The notes beneath the pieces were generated by a model. The model worked only from the letters and a program-made list of their open reading frames with translations, was not told the DNA's origin and ran no database searches. A program made the translations under genes and the position numbers. A DNA stretch of 64,000 bases from Rhodoferax_B sp049316285 (lineage in GTDB: Bacteria > Pseudomonadota > Gammaproteobacteria > Burkholderiales > Burkholderiaceae_C), in the NCBI RefSeq assembly GCF_049316285.1, contig NZ_JBMOXA010000018.1, positions 27,298 to 91,297 of the forward strand. The letters are read 5' to 3'. This document shows positions 24,984 to 33,203 of this stretch, piece after piece (the first letter of the stretch is position 1; each line of letters opens with the position of its first letter).

Positions 24984-26579
24984 ATGAAACAAGGTTTATC
25001 GCTACGCGTTTCGCAGCATTTGGCGCTCACGCCGCAGCTGCAGCAGTCGATTCGCCTGCTGCAGCTGTCCACGCTGGAGCTGAGCCAGGAAGTCGAGCAG
25101 ATGCTCGACGACAACCCGTTCCTGGAAGTCGGCATTGACGAGGCGCCGCGCGAAGAATTCGGCCTGAGCCATGCCGACACACAGGTCAGCACCGAAGACC
25201 GCGAAAGCGAATACGCCACCAGCACCACGTCCAGCAGCACCGACAACACCGGATCAGACAGCCAGATGGAGTCTGAAAGCCCGTTGAGCCCCCAGGACGA
25301 CAACCAGAACTGGGAAGGCGACGGCACCTCGGAAATCGCCCCGGACGACAGCGAATGGGGCGGCGACGCGCCGCCGCGCACCAACAACAACGAGAGTGAC
25401 GGCGAAGTCGACGCCACCGAACTGGCGCGCAGCCAGATGTCGCTCACCGAGTTCCTGCACCGCCAGGCGCTGGCCCTCCGGCTCAGCGAAGAAGACCGCG
25501 CGGCGCTGCGCTTCCTGATCGAGTCGCTGAACGAAGACGGCTACCTGGAAGACAGCCTCGAAGAGCTGGCCCAAAGCCTGGCCGAGCCAGACGACGAGCT
25601 CGAAGAAATCGAAGAGCTGCAGCACCGCTTCACCATGGCGCTGGGCTTGCTGCAAAGCCTGGAGCCGGTAGGCGTGGGCGCGCGCACCCTAGAAGAATGC
25701 CTGACGCTGCAACTGCGCGCCCTGGCCGATGATGAGGCAGAAGAAGAGCAGGAACAAATCCGCGTCGCCGCCATCAACATGTGCGCCTGTCCCATGGACC
25801 TGGTGGCCCGGCGTGATGTGAAGCGCCTGGCCAGCCAGTGCCGCACCTCCGACACGGTGATCAAAGCCGCCTTGGGCCTGATCGCCAGCCTGGAGCCCAA
25901 GCCGGGCCGCCGCTTTGTTGACGTGGAGCGCAACATCGTCATACCCGACGTCATCGTGACCAAGGTAGGCCGTGGCGCGCAGGCGAATTTCCGGGTGCGG
26001 CTGAACCAGGACGTGATGCCGCGCCTGAAGGTGCACGACATCTATGCCAACGCGCTGAAACAGCACAAAGGTGGTGGACGCGATGCCTCGGTGAATGCCG
26101 CGCTGCAGCAACGGCTGCAAGAAGCGCGCTGGTTCATCAAGAACATCCAGCAGCGCTTTGACACCATACTGCGCGTGAGCAACGCCATTGTTGATCGGCA
26201 GAAGAACTTCTTCACCCATGGTGAGCTGGCCATGCGCCCGCTGGTGCTGCGTGAAATTGCCGATGAACTCGGGCTGCACGAATCCACCATCAGCCGCGTG
26301 ACCACGGCCAAATACATGTCCACGCCGCACGGCACTTTCGAACTGAAGTACTTCTTTGGCTCGTCGCTCGGCACCGAGACCGGTGGCAACGCCTCCAGCA
26401 CCGCTGTGCGCGCGCTGATCAAGCAGTTTGTCTCGTCCGAAGACCCGAAAAAGCCCCTGAGCGACAGCCAGCTCTCCGACATGCTCAAAGAGCAAGGTAT
26501 TGAATGTGCCCGCCGCACGGTGGCCAAATACCGCGAGGCGCTGCGTATTGCGCCCACAAACCTGCGCAAAGCGCTTTAA
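24984..26579 (+). CDS. rpoN: RNA polymerase sigma-54 factor
   Basis: 531 aa. Region I starts MKQGLSLRVSQHLALTPQLQ, the glutamine-rich activator-interaction domain; region II (about 50-165) is long and acidic; the core-binding region follows; the C-terminal helix-turn-helix and the RpoN box ARRTVAKYRE (near residue 513) close the protein. It directs transcription from -24/-12 promoters with enhancer proteins. It starts 87 bp after lptB. Unlike the usual block, hpf and ptsN do not follow; they lie 21 kb downstream on the other strand. Confidence 0.97.
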   Translation: MKQGLSLRVSQHLALTPQLQQSIRLLQLSTLELSQEVEQMLDDNPFLEVGIDEAPREEFGLSHADTQVSTEDRESEYATSTTSSSTDNTGSDSQMESESPLSPQDDNQNWEGDGTSEIAPDDSEWGGDAPPRTNNNESDGEVDATELARSQMSLTEFLHRQALALRLSEEDRAALRFLIESLNEDGYLEDSLEELAQSLAEPDDELEEIEELQHRFTMALGLLQSLEPVGVGARTLEECLTLQLRALADDEAEEEQEQIRVAAINMCACPMDLVARRDVKRLASQCRTSDTVIKAALGLIASLEPKPGRRFVDVERNIVIPDVIVTKVGRGAQANFRVRLNQDVMPRLKVHDIYANALKQHKGGGRDASVNAALQQRLQEARWFIKNIQQRFDTILRVSNAIVDRQKNFFTHGELAMRPLVLREIADELGLHESTISRVTTAKYMSTPHGTFELKYFFGSSLGTETGGNASSTAVRALIKQFVSSEDPKKPLSDSQLSDMLKEQGIECARRTVAKYREALRIAPTNLRKAL

Positions 26580-26641
26580 TGTCGATGCGCGTCTAGCGCG
26601 CACGGCATTGCCCCAACCCGCGAACAGCGAACCTATTTGCC

Positions 26642-27910
26642 ATGAACCAGCTCAAGCTATTTTTGCCCTGCGCCGCAGGTGTTGAAGACTTTCTCGCCGA
26701 AGAGGTGCACCAGCTCACCAACCTGCAAGGCGACGACCTGCTGGTGCTGCGTGGCGGTGTGCTGGTGCGTGCTTCGTGGCGCGATGCCATGCTGCTCAAT
26801 CTGCACAGCCGCCTGGCGCAGCGTGTGCTCATCGAATTGTCGAACACCGAGTACCGCAACGAGCAACACCTGTACGAAGCGGCCAGCCAGGTCGCCTGGG
26901 AGATCTGGTTCACGCCCAAACAAAGCTTCAAGATTGAAGTCACGGCGCAGCACAGCCCACTGACCTCGCTCAATTTTGCGGCGCTGAAGATCAAAGACGC
27001 CGTGGCTGACCGTTTCCGCCACAAACACGGTGTGCGCCCCGATGTGGACACACGTTGGCCCGGCGTGCGCATCTATGCCCACCTGACCACCGACCGCGCC
27101 ACGCTGTACATGGACACCTCGGGCGAGCCGCTGTTCAAACGTGGCTGGCGCGAAGACAAGGGCGAAGCGCCGCTCAAGGAAACCCTGGCCGCCGCCATGC
27201 TGGCCGCGAGCGAATGGGATGGTGAAACACCGCTGTACGACCCCTGCTGCGGCAGCGGCACCATTGCCATCGAGGCTGCGCAAATCGCCTGCAACATTGC
27301 CGCAGGCAGCCGACGCCGCTTTGCATTCGAGAAGCTGCTGCCGTTTCAACCCCACGTATGGGATTCGCTGCTGAGCCAGGCCCGCGCCGCCGAGCACAAG
27401 CCGCGCACCGAGATTTTTGGCAGTGACGTGGCCCACCGCATGGTCGACTTCGCCATGCGCAACGCCGAACGCGCAGGTGTCGCCGACTGCGTGCAGTTCC
27501 GCGGCGGCGATGCCTTGCAACGCCAACCGCCCACCGCCAGCGGTGTGTTGATGATCAACCCGCCTTATGGCGACCGGATTGCCGTCGCCGGTGTGGCCCG
27601 TGAAGGGCGCAACGCCGGCCGTGATGCCGGACGCGGCGCGGCCGCCCCCGTGCAAGTTGTCAGCCGCGAACAGGCACAAACCGACGACGGCGGCGACTTC
27701 TTCCCGCAACTGGCCACACATTGGAAGAAAAACTATGCCGGCTGGACCGCCTGGGTGCTGACCCCCAACCTCAAGCTGCCCAGCCGCATGCGCCTGAAGG
27801 AAAGCCGGCGTGTGCCGATGTGGAACGGCCCTATCGAATGCCGCCTGTTCCGCTTCGACATGGTGGCCGGCTCGGCGCGTCGCCCGGCAGACAAAACCGA
27901 TCAAGGCTGA
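26642..27910 (+). CDS. THUMP-domain class I SAM-dependent RNA methyltransferase (RlmL-N-terminal type)
   Basis: 422 aa. N-terminal ferredoxin-like and THUMP part (about residues 1-160, with LFLPCAAGVEDFLAEEV), then a Rossmann methyltransferase with the motif LYDPCCGSGTIAIEAA and the catalytic NPPYGDR loop. This matches the N2-guanine 23S rRNA methyltransferase of the RlmL/RlmK family, but only the RlmL half is present; position on rRNA is inferred from family. A low-complexity insertion (REGRNAGRDAGRGAAA) lies between the loop and the C-terminus. The last base of its stop codon is the first of the PIN gene start. Confidence 0.88.
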   Translation: MNQLKLFLPCAAGVEDFLAEEVHQLTNLQGDDLLVLRGGVLVRASWRDAMLLNLHSRLAQRVLIELSNTEYRNEQHLYEAASQVAWEIWFTPKQSFKIEVTAQHSPLTSLNFAALKIKDAVADRFRHKHGVRPDVDTRWPGVRIYAHLTTDRATLYMDTSGEPLFKRGWREDKGEAPLKETLAAAMLAASEWDGETPLYDPCCGSGTIAIEAAQIACNIAAGSRRRFAFEKLLPFQPHVWDSLLSQARAAEHKPRTEIFGSDVAHRMVDFAMRNAERAGVADCVQFRGGDALQRQPPTASGVLMINPPYGDRIAVAGVAREGRNAGRDAGRGAAAPVQVVSREQAQTDDGGDFFPQLATHWKKNYAGWTAWVLTPNLKLPSRMRLKESRRVPMWNGPIECRLFRFDMVAGSARRPADKTDQG

Positions 27911-28347
27911 TGGACTTGGCGACCTCGGTACCACGCACTGTGGTGCTAGACACCAACATCGTGCTGGACATCTTCTTGTTCAGCGACCCGGTGTGTGAAC
28001 CCATACGCGCAGGCTTGATGTCCGGCGCCCTGCATTGGTTGGCCATCCAGCATATGCGCAACGAGTTGGAGCGGGTGCTGGACTACAGCCACCTGCAGCC
28101 CAAGCTGGCGCTCTACGCCTTGAGCAAAGGCGATGTATTGGCCGCCTTTGACCGGCATGCCCATCTGGTGGACGTGGCGCCGCGTGTGGCGCTGGTGTGC
28201 AAAGATCCGGACGACCAGTGTTTCATCGACCTGGCCGTGGCCCACCAAGCCTTGCTGCTGAGCAAGGACAAAGCCGTTCTGGCCCTGAGAAAAAGGCTTC
28301 TAGCGCAGGGTGTGACTGCGCAGACTGCTATTCAATTTTCAGCTTGA
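27910..28347 (+). CDS. PIN-domain protein (COG1569-type putative ribonuclease)
   Basis: 145 aa. Starts at the ATG of a TGATG junction with the methyltransferase stop. Acidic residues expected of a PIN nuclease are present: VVLDTNIVLD at the N-terminus, a mid-protein Glu in MRNELERV, and CKDPDDQCFIDLA near residue 100. Such proteins are often annotated as toxins, but there is no antitoxin ORF beside it; coupling to an rRNA methyltransferase suggests an RNA-processing role, which is inference. The 3' end overlaps the convergent glutamate-synthase-like gene by 20 bp. Confidence 0.85.
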   Translation: MDLATSVPRTVVLDTNIVLDIFLFSDPVCEPIRAGLMSGALHWLAIQHMRNELERVLDYSHLQPKLALYALSKGDVLAAFDRHAHLVDVAPRVALVCKDPDDQCFIDLAVAHQALLLSKDKAVLALRKRLLAQGVTAQTAIQFSA

Positions 28348-29986
28348 AGCTGTTTGCCTGGGCGCGGCCCCAATAAAACGTGTAGACGTTGGGCAAGCCG
28401 CTGATGTCGTCTTTCAGCAGCGCGCCGGCCTTTAGCGGCGGCATCACCGTCACCAGCAGTTTCACCCCGGTTTCGTTCATGCGCCGCACGATGTGGTGGG
28501 CGGTGATCTCACTCGGGTGTGTCAGACCAGCAGCCTGCACCATTTCGCGCAAGGCTTCCAGCGTGTTCTGATGGAAGTTCAGCACGCGCTCGGCCTTGTC
28601 GGGCACGATGATGGCTTGTTGGCGCACCGGGTCTTGTGTGGTCACCCCCGTGGGGCAATGGCCGGTGTGGCAGGCCTGGGCCTGCAGGCAACCCAGCGCA
28701 AACATGAAGCCGCGCGCCGAGTTGCACCAGTCGGCCCCCAACGCCATCATGCGCGCCAGGTCGAATGCGCTGATCACCTTGCCGGCGCAGCCGAGTTTGA
28801 TGCGGCTGCGCAGACCCACACCAATCAGCGTGTTGTGCACCAGTTGCAGACCTTCTTGCAGCGGCGCCCCGACGTGGTCGGTGAACTCCAGCGGCGCGGC
28901 GCCCGTGCCGCCCTCGGCGCCATCGACCACGATGAAGTCGGGCGTAATGCCGGTCTCCAACATGGCCTTGACCATCGCAAACCACTCCCATGGGTGGCCT
29001 ATGCAGAACTTGAAGCCGGTGGGTTTGCCACCCGACAGGTCGCGCAGCTTGGCGATGAAATGCATCATCTCGGTGGGCGTGGAAAAAGCGCTGTGGGCCG
29101 ATGGTGAAACACAGTCCACACCAATAGGCACACCGCGCGCCTGTGCAATTTCGGCCGTGACCTTGGGGCCGGGCAATACACCGCCGTGGCCGGGCTTGGC
29201 ACCTTGGCTGATCTTCAGCTCGATCATCTTCACCTGCGGGTCGAGCGCGTTCTCGGTGAAGCGTTCGGCGTTGAAGGTACCGTCATCGTTGCGGCAGCCA
29301 AAGTAGCCCGAGCCAATTTCCCAGATCAAGTCGCCGCCATTGACGCGGTGGTGCACCGAGATCGACCCTTCACCCGTGTCGTGCGCGAAACGCCCTTGTT
29401 TGGCACCCGAGTTCAAAGCCAGGATGGCGTTGGCCGACAAGGCGCCAAAACTCATGGCCGAGATATTGAAGATGCTCGCCTCATAGGGCTGGGTACAGCG
29501 CGACGAAGTCGGCGCCTGGCCGGTGGCCGAGTCCACGCCCACCAGCGTACGGAAGTCGTGGGTGGCGACGATGGTGGGCGCCATCGAATGGTTGATCCAT
29601 TCGTAGCCTTCGGCCAACACGTCAAGTTGCGTGCCAAAGGGGCGTTTGTCGGCCTGACTCTTCGCACGTTGATAAACCAACGACCGCTGCGCACGCGAGA
29701 ACGGCGTCGCATCGGTGTCGGCCTCAATGAAGTACTGGCGAATCTCCGGCCGGATGTACTCCAGCATGTAGCGGATATGGCCTATCACTGGGTAGTTGCG
29801 CAGCACCGACTTCTTGGTTTGTCGCATGTCGTAGATGCCGACCAGCACCAGCGCCAGGCATAAAAGAAAGATCCACCCGCCAGTGCCTAAAAACAATACG
29901 TAAAACAGGCTGAACAGCAAGCCAATGCAACTGAGTCCGAAAACGGTGTAGCGCACGGGGTAGACGGAGTTCAGGTAATGGATCAT
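28328..29986 (-). CDS. FMN-binding glutamate-synthase-family protein, membrane anchored
   Basis: 552 aa. Two hydrophobic segments (about 13-33 and 37-52) precede a TIM-barrel flavin domain like the FMN/Fe-S domain of GltB (SISVHHRVNGGDLIWEIGSG, KISQGAKPGHGGVLPG, VVDGAEGGTGAAPLEF). A cysteine cluster follows (GCLQAQACHTGHCPTGV), consistent with a 3Fe-4S site as in glutamate synthase. The glutaminase domain of true GltB is missing, so ammonia-dependent or other flavin oxidoreductase activity is possible. The 3' end overlaps the PIN gene by 20 bp. Confidence 0.9.
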   Translation of the reverse strand: MIHYLNSVYPVRYTVFGLSCIGLLFSLFYVLFLGTGGWIFLLCLALVLVGIYDMRQTKKSVLRNYPVIGHIRYMLEYIRPEIRQYFIEADTDATPFSRAQRSLVYQRAKSQADKRPFGTQLDVLAEGYEWINHSMAPTIVATHDFRTLVGVDSATGQAPTSSRCTQPYEASIFNISAMSFGALSANAILALNSGAKQGRFAHDTGEGSISVHHRVNGGDLIWEIGSGYFGCRNDDGTFNAERFTENALDPQVKMIELKISQGAKPGHGGVLPGPKVTAEIAQARGVPIGVDCVSPSAHSAFSTPTEMMHFIAKLRDLSGGKPTGFKFCIGHPWEWFAMVKAMLETGITPDFIVVDGAEGGTGAAPLEFTDHVGAPLQEGLQLVHNTLIGVGLRSRIKLGCAGKVISAFDLARMMALGADWCNSARGFMFALGCLQAQACHTGHCPTGVTTQDPVRQQAIIVPDKAERVLNFHQNTLEALREMVQAAGLTHPSEITAHHIVRRMNETGVKLLVTVMPPLKAGALLKDDISGLPNVYTFYWGRAQANSFKLKIE

Positions 29987-30128
29987 GGGTATTTGGCCTC
30001 CAGCGCCGCATGCTACTGGCTAAACTTCAGTGTCGCCACATTCTGTTTCGGGTGCCCACACGTTAACGCCTAGTTGTGGTTTTACGGGCACCGTTTTGAA
30101 CACACACCAACCCAACTTCGCACACATC

Positions 30129-30962
30129 ATGTCTACTCCTACGCCCACACCAGACAGCGCCGCCACGCCTCCCGACCTGCAACCCGAAGACTACGAGGCG
30201 CTTGAAGACATCCTGGAAGATTTGCGCACACGCAACGACGAAACCCCGCAATGGGAGTTTTGTGAAGGCTTCATGGCAGCCGTGTTGTGCAGCCGCCGCG
30301 TCATCATGCCCAGTGAGTACCTGCCGGTGTTGCTCGGCACGGGTGATGAAGGCGAAGGCTCGTTTGCCGATGCGGCACAAGAACAGCGCTTCACCGAACT
30401 GTGGCTGCGCCGCTGCAACCACGTGGCCGATGCCCTGTCGCAAAAAATCGAAAACCTCGAGGACCCGCGCGCCTACATGCCCGAGGTGATGGACGTGCGT
30501 GGCATGCTCGCCGCCCTGACACCTGAAGAGCGCGCCGAAGCCCTGCCCGATGGTGAAGACAATGCCGTGCCGGCTTTCGCCCAGGTCTGGGCCCTAGGCT
30601 TCATGTTTGCAGTCGAGGCCTGGCCTGAAGAGTGGAAGGCACCACCCAAAGACAAGGAAGCCGTGAAGTGGCTTGACCAAGCCCTTGGCGCCATTGTTGC
30701 GCTGTCGGAAGACGACGACGGCCCGGCCGAAATTTCCCCCTTCGGCCCCGACGAGGAAGGCGGCGAAGAGCCGCCACCGAGCATGTCCAAGGCCCGCTTG
30801 GAAGCCTTCGGCGAAGGCATCTGGGCGGTGTACGACTTGTTTGAAATGTGGCGCGCCATTGGCCCACGTGTGGAAACCGTGCGCGTGGAGGCAGGGCCCG
30901 GCCGCAACGACCCTTGCCCATGCGGCAGCGGCAAGAAATACAAGAAATGCCACGGCGCCTGA
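30129..30962 (+). CDS. UPF0149 (YecA-type) protein with C-terminal SEC-C motif
   Basis: 277 aa from the ATG at 30129; the frame is open upstream but the family N-terminus starts here. An acidic UPF0149 helical domain covers about residues 15-215 (DYEALEDILEDL, WEFCEGFMAAVL, ALGFMFAVEAW), and the C-terminus is a SEC-C zinc motif, NDPCPCGSGKKYKKCHG, as found in SecA. YecA-like proteins bind the ribosome or act with the Sec system, but no precise role is established for this one. It stands alone between divergent and convergent neighbours. Confidence 0.88.
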   Translation: MSTPTPTPDSAATPPDLQPEDYEALEDILEDLRTRNDETPQWEFCEGFMAAVLCSRRVIMPSEYLPVLLGTGDEGEGSFADAAQEQRFTELWLRRCNHVADALSQKIENLEDPRAYMPEVMDVRGMLAALTPEERAEALPDGEDNAVPAFAQVWALGFMFAVEAWPEEWKAPPKDKEAVKWLDQALGAIVALSEDDDGPAEISPFGPDEEGGEEPPPSMSKARLEAFGEGIWAVYDLFEMWRAIGPRVETVRVEAGPGRNDPCPCGSGKKYKKCHGA

Positions 30963-31014
30963 GACCCTGGCGCTGGCCCGCACCACGCTCGCCCCTGATA
31001 GAAATGCCAGGGTC
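30963..31014. repeat. Long-loop inverted repeat after the SEC-C gene
   Basis: GACCCTGGC (30963-30971) and GCCAGGGTC (31006-31014) are perfect 9-base arms around a 34-base loop between convergent gene ends. There is no T run; it may be a weak terminator or an RNA end-protection hairpin. Confidence 0.35.
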
Positions 31015-31056
31015 CTCAGCGCTGGTTTAGCCGCGCAGAATCGCTTGACCAAGCGC

Positions 31057-31542
31057 TCAACGCGCGGCCAAAAATTTCTGCAAATTGGCCTGGGCCTGCG
31101 CACGGACCTTGCTGCGCAGCATCGGCGTCCAACCCAGCAGCAAGCCGGGCGCACCCAAGGCCTGGCGCGACCAACGCCAGAAATTGAAGTGGTCGCGGTG
31201 GACCACAATCTGGCCCGCCGCATTGAATTCGAACTCGCCATCAATGCTGTTGTGCACCATCCGGCCAGTGGTACTAAAACGGTAATACGCCTCCCAATGG
31301 GCGCGCCCACGCTGGGCGTCAGCCGCCAAACCGCTGTAAGTCAGGCGCCAGACATCACGCCCCTTGGCCTGGGTGACGGAGCACAACATGCGCCACATGC
31401 CGGCCACCTCTTGATGGCCGCGCAATGAAAAAACCTCGTCGTCAAAACGCGCATCGGCGGCATAACAACTGGCCATGGTGTCGGCATCCAGCACGGCAAA
31501 TGCGGTGTAAAAAGTCTCTAGGGTTTTGTGATTCAGATGCAT
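31057..31542 (-). CDS. SnoaL/NTF2-like family protein
   Basis: 161 aa from the ATG at 31542. The alpha+beta cone fold of the NTF2/SnoaL superfamily is suggested by the N-terminal helix (TLETFYTAFAVLDADTMASCYAADARFDDEVF), the central AHWEAYYRFSTTGR and the C-terminal HRDHFNFWRWSRQALG. The pattern resembles uncharacterised ketosteroid-isomerase-like proteins common in proteobacteria. Substrate is unknown. It is divergent from the phc-type operon at 31773, with 230 bp between the starts. Confidence 0.75.
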   Translation of the reverse strand: MHLNHKTLETFYTAFAVLDADTMASCYAADARFDDEVFSLRGHQEVAGMWRMLCSVTQAKGRDVWRLTYSGLAADAQRGRAHWEAYYRFSTTGRMVHNSIDGEFEFNAAGQIVVHRDHFNFWRWSRQALGAPGLLLGWTPMLRSKVRAQAQANLQKFLAAR

Positions 31543-31608
31543 GGTTTTAGATGCGGTGAATAAGGCCACAGCAGACATCGATGACAGACATCCGAACACC
31601 ACGTAGCG

Positions 31609-31635
31609 TTGCCGCTACAACATACTGTATATAGT
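31609..31635 (+). promoter_or_regulatory. Candidate promoter of the phc-type operon
   Basis: In the 230-bp divergent gap, TTGCCG (31609-31614) and TATAGT (31630-31635) are separated by 15 bases, shorter than the ideal 17. The surrounding ATACTGTATATAGT is partly symmetrical. Nothing else in the gap stands out. Weak evidence. Confidence 0.3.
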
Positions 31636-31772
31636 GGCGCCCGTGGCGTTTTCATTTTGAAACAATGCCAGAATCGTTGCGTGAAGTCTACGTTGGCGCA
31701 GGATGGAGTGGAGGATTTCCCCCGAGGGCCTGCTATCCCTTTTCGTGTCGCCGTTTGTGAGTACAAGAGCCC

Positions 31773-33203
31773 GTGCAGCCTCTCCGATCTATTGACCCCG
31801 TTATCGTTTTTCGTAACAGCCAGGGAGACTCAGCCCGCGGCACGTTGACCCGTCTCCAGCGACGCTCGCTGGAAATGGAGCTCTATACGCCGAACTCAGT
31901 GGTTCGGATCAGCGAGGTCCTGAATGAGTTGACCATCAGGTCCGGCCTGAAGACCATCTACCAAGGCAAGGCGGCTGTTGTTGGTTTGGTCAACACGGGT
32001 CTGATGTCTGTCGTCTCCGTCACGCTCAGCGACGAATGGCAAGATTTGCAGGTCATGGGCCTGGACAAAGAGTCGGTTGCCCAGGAGGCGCTGGCCTTTG
32101 TTGACGATTGGCAAAAGCGCTTCACCATCCGGCATGACTATCAGGTCGTGGTGAGCGAGATGCGGGCCTATCTCTCCGAAGCCTCGCGCTGGATCGACCA
32201 GGCGGACATCGCATCCGGCCTGCCGCGCGACGCCAGCGGCCGGGTCAGCGAAGATGTGTTTTATGGCCTGGCCACACCTCTGGTTGAAAAGGGCAGCGAA
32301 TTTCTGACCCGCCTGGAAGCCGTGGCGTCGCAGGTCGACGAGCCGCATGCTGCCGTGCACCGCAGCTTTGCGCAGGCGGCCATCCACCCGCTCATCCTGC
32401 AAGCCCCTTTTGTGTACCGCACGTTCGCCAAGCCACTGGGATACGCCGGTGACTACGAAATGGTCAACCAGATCCTGGGCGACCCACGGCAAGGCAGCTC
32501 TACCTACATCCAGTTGGTCAACCTGCTGTTCTTGAAGGCGGGAGTGGCGCAGGCGCACCGCAACCGCATCGATATTCTGTGCAGCAAGTTGGACATGCTG
32601 GCAAAACAAGCTGTCGCTGAACAGCGCAGCTTGCGGGTGCTGAACATCGGCTGCGGCCCCGCAGCCGAAATTCAACGCTTCATACGCAACAACCCAGACT
32701 TCGACAAGCTGGAATTCGTGCTGGTGGACTTCAGCAGCGAAACACTTGAATACACCCGCGAACGTCTGCTCGAAGCACAAGCAGGAACAGGCAAATCGCT
32801 GCGCTTCACGCTGCAGCACGAATCGGTCAATCAATTGCTGAAACGCACCCAGCGCGCCACGGTTGCCCCAGCGGAAGAACAATTCGACTTTGTGTACTGC
32901 GCCGGACTGTTTGACTACCTGACCGACAAAGTCTGCCTCCGGCTGGTGAAATACTTTGCGTCTCGGCTACGCCCAGGCGGGCGCATCCTGGTCACCAACG
33001 TGCACTCCGACAACCCGCAGCGCTACGTCATGGAGCATCTTCTGGAGTGGTATCTCATTTATCGCGATGAGCAGCAGATGCAGTCGGTGCTGGATGGTGT
33101 AGCAGCGACTTCCACGCTTTATACCGACGAGACGGGTGTCAATATCTTCGGCGAGTTGGCTCTCAACGTAGAACACAAGGTAGCGGCAATTGCAAGCCAC
33201 TAA
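31773..33203 (+). CDS. phcB: PhcB-like SAM-dependent methyltransferase (3-hydroxy fatty acid methyl ester signal synthase)
   Basis: 476 aa from a GTG start. Residues 10-95 resemble a PilZ-like beta domain (VIVFRNSQGDSARGTLTRL, LEMELYTPNS). Residues 285-420 form a Rossmann methyltransferase with VLNIGCGPAAE (289-299) binding SAM, the acidic VLVDFSSE (Asp319) and a DFVYCAGLFDYL step. Ralstonia PhcB methylates 3-hydroxy fatty acids to make the diffusible quorum signals 3-OH PAME or MAME. Assignment rests on architecture and on the next three genes matching phcS, phcR and phcQ in order. The chain length of the product cannot be read. The end overlaps phcS by 14 bp. Confidence 0.82.
   Translation: MQPLRSIDPVIVFRNSQGDSARGTLTRLQRRSLEMELYTPNSVVRISEVLNELTIRSGLKTIYQGKAAVVGLVNTGLMSVVSVTLSDEWQDLQVMGLDKESVAQEALAFVDDWQKRFTIRHDYQVVVSEMRAYLSEASRWIDQADIASGLPRDASGRVSEDVFYGLATPLVEKGSEFLTRLEAVASQVDEPHAAVHRSFAQAAIHPLILQAPFVYRTFAKPLGYAGDYEMVNQILGDPRQGSSTYIQLVNLLFLKAGVAQAHRNRIDILCSKLDMLAKQAVAEQRSLRVLNIGCGPAAEIQRFIRNNPDFDKLEFVLVDFSSETLEYTRERLLEAQAGTGKSLRFTLQHESVNQLLKRTQRATVAPAEEQFDFVYCAGLFDYLTDKVCLRLVKYFASRLRPGGRILVTNVHSDNPQRYVMEHLLEWYLIYRDEQQMQSVLDGVAATSTLYTDETGVNIFGELALNVEHKVAAIASH

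Noticed and set aside
26657..27934. Long reverse ORF opposite the RNA methyltransferase
   Set aside because: Antisense shadow, no signature motifs, and the opposite gene has intact SAM and NPPY motifs.
27910..28347. PIN gene as one half of a classical toxin-antitoxin pair
   Set aside because: No small antitoxin ORF lies next to it on either side; the upstream neighbour is a methyltransferase and the downstream one is convergent.
31609..31848. Small forward ORF in the gap before phcB
   Set aside because: It overlaps the phcB start region in another frame and has no ribosome-binding site or domain.
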